Assembly (NCBI GenBank): GCA_011523445.1
Contig: WTGT01000276.1
Coordinates: forward strand, 1-8,807
Source of the DNA: Paracoccaceae bacterium
GTDB lineage: Bacteria > Pseudomonadota > Alphaproteobacteria > Rhodobacterales > Rhodobacteraceae
DNA length: 8,807 nt
Direction: 5' to 3'
The translations under genes and the position numbers were made by a program. Under the pieces are notes generated by a model. The model ran no database searches, was not told where the DNA came from, and saw nothing but the letters and a program-made list of their open reading frames with translations. Below are positions 6,043 through 8,807 of this stretch, one piece after another. The stretch's first letter is position 1; each line of letters opens with the position of its first letter.

Positions 6043-6864
6043 TTGAAAAGAGTTTACACTTGGTCTGCCAAGCCGACTACCAGAACGTTGACAATTGCTG
6101 ATTTGCAGGCAAACAAGGGCCAGAAAAAATGGACTCAAATCACGGCCAATACTCCTGAGGAGGCTATCGCTGCAGATCAGGCCGGATTGGACATGATAAT
6201 CTGCAATTCGGTCAATACAGGATTGGTACGCTCTGCTGACACGCCACAATTTTTAACGGCCTCAATCGGACTTCCCGATTTTGCAACCGAGAGCGATATC
6301 CTGCGTGAAGCCTTCCGGTGTCTTGCTCTTGGTGCAGATGCAATCATGACGGCACGGAGCATGCAAATCGTTTCAGCCTTGGCCAAGGAGGATATACCTG
6401 TCATGGGGCATCTGGGACTGGTTCCCCGTAAATCCACTTGGAAGGGAGGATTGCGTGCTGTTGGTAAAACCGGTATGGAAGCATATGAACTTTTCCAGGA
6501 ATTCAAAAGGCTGGAAGATGCTGGAGGTGTGTTGGTAGAGGCGGAAGTTATTCCCGGAAGGATAATGAAGGAAATTTCTCAAAGGACAGGTTTGATTACC
6601 GTATCCCTCGGTTCTGGCAATGGAGGAGATGTTGATTACCTCTTTATGGAGGATGCCTGCGGTGATTCCGAAAACCCGCCGAGACATGCCCGGACTTTCG
6701 GCAATTTGATGGCACTCAGGAAGCAACTGGCCGATGAGAGGATCAAGGCCCTGATCGCTTTCCGAAAAGCAATAGAGGAAGGGGATTTTCCAGGTGAAGA
6801 AGAAACAGCGGGAATTTCAGATGATGAATTTTCTGATTTTCTGGATTTGATGAATAAAAGTTGA
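6043..6864 (+). CDS. PanB-superfamily TIM-barrel protein with altered metal site, function unknown
   Basis: The protein is about 273 aa and related to ketopantoate hydroxymethyltransferase (PanB; PEP mutase/isocitrate lyase-like barrel). Family segments are clear: IPVMGHLGLVPRKSTWKGG (118-136, matching PanB GHLGLTPQSVN..GG), ALEAAG-like RLEDAGG, VLVEAEVIP (163-171, where Glu168 aligns with catalytic Glu181 of E. coli) and the tail GDFPGEEE (247-254). By eye alignment, PanB GDSLG becomes CNSVN (metal ligand Asp45 to Asn55), ADLPF becomes ASIGLP (Asp84 lost) and VKIEGG becomes IMTARS (Lys112 and Glu114 lost). About 20 residues after the first loop are also missing. It therefore probably does not make ketopantoate, though automatic tools would call it panB. 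TTG 6043 is preferred since GGAG (6030-6033) is 9 nt away; TTG 6010 would give 284 aa with a poorly spaced AGGA. The downstream neighbours are glcD and glcE. Confidence 0.8.
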   Translation: MKRVYTWSAKPTTRTLTIADLQANKGQKKWTQITANTPEEAIAADQAGLDMIICNSVNTGLVRSADTPQFLTASIGLPDFATESDILREAFRCLALGADAIMTARSMQIVSALAKEDIPVMGHLGLVPRKSTWKGGLRAVGKTGMEAYELFQEFKRLEDAGGVLVEAEVIPGRIMKEISQRTGLITVSLGSGNGGDVDYLFMEDACGDSENPPRHARTFGNLMALRKQLADERIKALIAFRKAIEEGDFPGEEETAGISDDEFSDFLDLMNKS

Positions 6865-6865
6865 T

Positions 6866-6907
6866 TCAGGATTTCCATATCCTTATGCTGATTTTTATAT
6901 ATATCAG
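6866..6907 (+). terminator. Weak terminator-like structure after the PanB-like gene
   Basis: Immediately after TGA 6862-6864, GGAT (6869-6872) can pair with ATCC (6879-6882), and TCAG (6866-6869) with CTGA (6888-6891) across a bulge. TTTTTATATAT follows. Alternatively CTGAT (6888-6892) pairs with ATCAG (6903-6907). All stems are short and AT-rich, so this is only a candidate. It fits the 143-bp gap separating this gene from glcD. Confidence 0.25.
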
Positions 6908-6921
6908 GTAAACCAAAAGGT

Positions 6922-6927
6922 TATAAT
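6922..6927 (+). promoter_or_regulatory. Candidate -10 box upstream of glcD
   Basis: A perfect TATAAT lies 80 nt before the glcD start in an AT-rich gap. No TTGACA-like hexamer is found 15-19 bp upstream and no TG extension precedes it, so it would need an activator. The half-sites GTAAAC (6908-6913) and GTTTAC (6954-6959) flank it as a widely spaced inverted repeat, and TCAAGG occurs twice 21 bp apart (6972 and 6993). None of these is strong enough to name a regulator. Confidence 0.25.
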
Positions 6928-7007
6928 TCGGTTTTGTATTCGTGAAAGTATCTGTTTACGGGAATTCAACCTCAAGGCTAATGTATATCAATTCAAGGTA
7001 GTCAAAG

Positions 7008-8441
7008 ATGGAAATGCCATCTTCAAATAATTCGATTATCAATGACAAGGACAGATTAATAGGTCTTTTCAACCGGATATTGTCTACGGACTCGATCATA
7101 TCTGATCCTTATGAAACCAAAGCCTACGAATGCGATGGGCTGACAGCCTACAAGTGTCCGCCATTGGCTGTTTTGCTTCCCAGAACCACCGAGGAAGTTT
7201 CCAAGATTCTGAAAATTTGCCATGAAGAGAAAGTACCTGTTATACCGAGGGGTGCAGGGACATCTCTTTCGGGAGGAGCACTTCCTACCAGTGATAGTGT
7301 GATTTTGGGAACCTCCAGATTAAACAGTATACTTGATCTGGATATTGAAAACAGAATGGTTAGGGTGCAAACTGGTGTAACCAACCTCTCGGTTACCGAA
7401 GCCGTTGAAAACGAAGGCTTTTTTTATGCTCCTGACCCCTCAAGTCAGCTTGTGTGTACCATTGCAGGCAATATTGCCATGAACTCGGGAGGTGCCCATT
7501 GTCTCAAATATGGTGTAACCACCAATAATCTGCTGGGTGTAAAGATTGTTCTGATGGACGGTTCGGTCATGGAATTGGGTGGAGAGTACCTTGATTCCGG
7601 AGGACTGGATCTGTTGGGTGTAGTATGTGGTTCCGAGGGACAATTGGGAATTGTTACCGAAGCCGTGTTGAAAATCATACCAAAGCCCGAAGGGGCAAGA
7701 CCGATATTGTTGGGGTTCGATTCCAATGTCATTGCAGGTAATTGCGTTTCGGACATTATTGGAGAAGGAATACTACCCGTTGCTATTGAATTCATGGATC
7801 GCCTGTGTATCCGAGCCTGTGAGGATTTTGTCGGTGCCGGCTATCCGGATGTCGAAGCTCTTTTGATTGTTGAAGTGGAAGGGTCAGTCAAGGAAATTGA
7901 TGAACAACTCGACAGGATAAAGGTAATTGCTTTACGACACAATCCCATCGCCATGAAGGAAAGCAAATCCGACAAGGAATCCAAATTGATCTGGCTCGGA
8001 AGAAAATCCGCTTTCGGTGCCATGGGAAGGATCAATGATTACATGTGTCTTGATGGAACCATTCCCGTATCCCGATTGCCTGATGTCCTGGAAGGCATTT
8101 CTTCCCTTTCCGAAAAATACGGTCTGGCCGTAGCCAATGTTTTTCATGCCGGGGATGGAAACCTTCACCCGTTGATCCTTTTCAATGCAAACCAAGAGGG
8201 TGAGTTGGAAAAGTGTGAAAGTCTTGGGGCGGATATTCTGAATCTATGCGTCGAATTGGGAGGATGCCTGAGTGGAGAACATGGAGTTGGGGTAGAAAAA
8301 AGAGATTTGATGACGAACCAATTCTCGAGGCAGGATCTCGAAATCCAAATGCGGGTGAAGGATGTTTTCGATCCCGACTGGTTGCTTAACCCCGCCAAGG
8401 TCTTTCCATTGGAAATTTCAATGGAGCGAAGACTAAATTGA
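7008..8441 (+). CDS. glcD: Glycolate oxidase/dehydrogenase subunit GlcD-like FAD-linked oxidase
   Basis: This 477-aa protein has the usual GlcD length (vanillyl-alcohol-oxidase/PCMH FAD fold). The N-terminal FAD-binding domain (about 53-225) shows PRGAGTSLSGGALP at 80-93, IAGNIAMNSGGAHCLKYG at 152-169 and GSEGQLGIVTEAVLKI at 208-223. The C-terminal substrate-binding domain (about 226-467) has NVFHAGDGNLHP at 377-388, with the conserved His380 and His387, then GEHGVGVEKR at 423-432 and DPDWLLNPAKVFP at 456-468. GlcD with GlcE and the iron-sulfur protein GlcF oxidises glycolate or similar 2-hydroxyacids and passes electrons to the respiratory chain. AAGG (6995-6998) lies 9 nt before ATG 7008, and a second ATG at 7014 is possible. 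glcE overlaps its stop codon. The family also includes D-lactate and D-2-hydroxyglutarate dehydrogenases, but the adjacent GlcE supports the GlcDEF assignment. Confidence 0.92.
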   Translation: MEMPSSNNSIINDKDRLIGLFNRILSTDSIISDPYETKAYECDGLTAYKCPPLAVLLPRTTEEVSKILKICHEEKVPVIPRGAGTSLSGGALPTSDSVILGTSRLNSILDLDIENRMVRVQTGVTNLSVTEAVENEGFFYAPDPSSQLVCTIAGNIAMNSGGAHCLKYGVTTNNLLGVKIVLMDGSVMELGGEYLDSGGLDLLGVVCGSEGQLGIVTEAVLKIIPKPEGARPILLGFDSNVIAGNCVSDIIGEGILPVAIEFMDRLCIRACEDFVGAGYPDVEALLIVEVEGSVKEIDEQLDRIKVIALRHNPIAMKESKSDKESKLIWLGRKSAFGAMGRINDYMCLDGTIPVSRLPDVLEGISSLSEKYGLAVANVFHAGDGNLHPLILFNANQEGELEKCESLGADILNLCVELGGCLSGEHGVGVEKRDLMTNQFSRQDLEIQMRVKDVFDPDWLLNPAKVFPLEISMERRLN

Positions 8442-8807
8442 GACCTGCAAGTGAATCAGAACTTGCCGACCTGATTGCAGGAAGAACATCACCTGTAATA
8501 CCTTGTGGTGGAGGCACTCGCCCAATTGGACTACCTTCTGCAGGGGAAAAATTTTATCTTGGCAATCTCAATAGGGTAACACAATACGAACCTGGAGCCC
8601 TGACCCTAGTTGCCGAAGCGGGCACACCCCTTAAAGCCATTTTTGAAATTCTCAATGAAAAAGGTCAAATGCTTCCATTTGAACCGATAGATTATCGAGG
8701 TTTGCTTGCAAGTAGCGGAGAACCGACAATCGGTGGCATGGTTGCTACCAATTCCTCAGGTCCAAGGAGGGTCAAGGTGGGAGCCTGTCGGGATTATGTA
8801 ATTGGAC
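8438..8807 (+). CDS. glcE: Glycolate oxidase FAD-binding subunit GlcE, N-terminal part, 3' truncated by window
   Basis: The frame stays open from TTG 8438 to the window end, giving 123 residues of a protein usually about 350-420 aa. The start MRPASESELADLI matches the common GlcE opening. It is followed by the FAD loop CGGGTRPIGLP (23-33), AEAGTPL (59-65), GQMLPFEPIDYRGLL (76-90) and the diagnostic GEPTIGGMVATNSSGPRR (94-111). GlcE is the second, smaller FAD subunit of the GlcDEF glycolate-oxidising complex. TTG 8438-8440 overlaps the glcD stop TGA 8439-8441, and GGAG at 8423-8426 is 11 nt upstream, so translation is coupled to glcD. No in-frame ATG, GTG or TTG closer to the family N-terminus is available. 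glcF would be expected downstream, outside the window. Confidence 0.93.
   Translation, partial: MRPASESELADLIAGRTSPVIPCGGGTRPIGLPSAGEKFYLGNLNRVTQYEPGALTLVAEAGTPLKAIFEILNEKGQMLPFEPIDYRGLLASSGEPTIGGMVATNSSGPRRVKVGACRDYVIG

Noticed and set aside
6981..7001. Mini-ORF ATG-TAT-ATC... ending in TAG just before glcD
   Set aside because: It has only six codons, its AAGG is just 3 nt from the ATG, and it does not overlap the glcD start. There is no sign of coupling.

Overview
The window reads almost entirely on the + strand and holds a carbohydrate/polyol catabolism and uptake cluster from a bacterium, most likely a proteobacterium. An alphaproteobacterium is my guess, resting on the FrcA-like single-domain sugar ABC ATPase, the GlcD/GlcE pair and inositol genes next to a CUT2-type importer. 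Base composition looks moderate by eye (mid-40s % GC, not counted). Non-ATG starts are common: GTG for iolE, and TTG for the PanB-like gene and glcE. No rRNA, tRNA, CRISPR array or mobile element was seen.

Layout. (1) Positions 2-2614: the 3' half of iolD, then iolE, then an SDR dehydrogenase, with gaps of 2 nt and an overlap of 17 nt, so one transcript. (2) Positions 2615-2796: intergenic region with a stem-loop at the SDR stop, a weak promoter candidate and short dyads. (3) Positions 2797-5930: a three-gene CUT2/ribose-type importer (periplasmic binding protein, permease, single-domain ATPase), with two consecutive hairpins between the binding protein and the permease. (4) Positions 6043-6864: a PanB-superfamily protein whose residues at the ketopantoate hydroxymethyltransferase metal-site positions appear to be replaced. 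(5) Positions 7008-8807: glcD and the beginning of glcE, with coupled translation, running off the window.

How they may work together: the importer would bring in a polyol or sugar (inositol or a relative is the obvious guess). The SDR would oxidise it or a derivative, and IolE and IolD would dehydrate and hydrolytically open the ring. The PanB-like protein may do a C-C bond step. GlcDE(F) would oxidise a 2-hydroxyacid such as glycolate into the quinone pool. The link between the inositol half and the PanB-like/Glc half is inference from proximity only.

The most striking observation is an exact 201-bp (67-codon) in-frame tandem duplication inside the binding-protein gene. It lengthens a protein that would otherwise be 303 aa to 370 aa. 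The copies show no difference even at synonymous positions, so it is either a very recent event or an assembly error. The second is the PanB-like protein with an apparently rebuilt active site.
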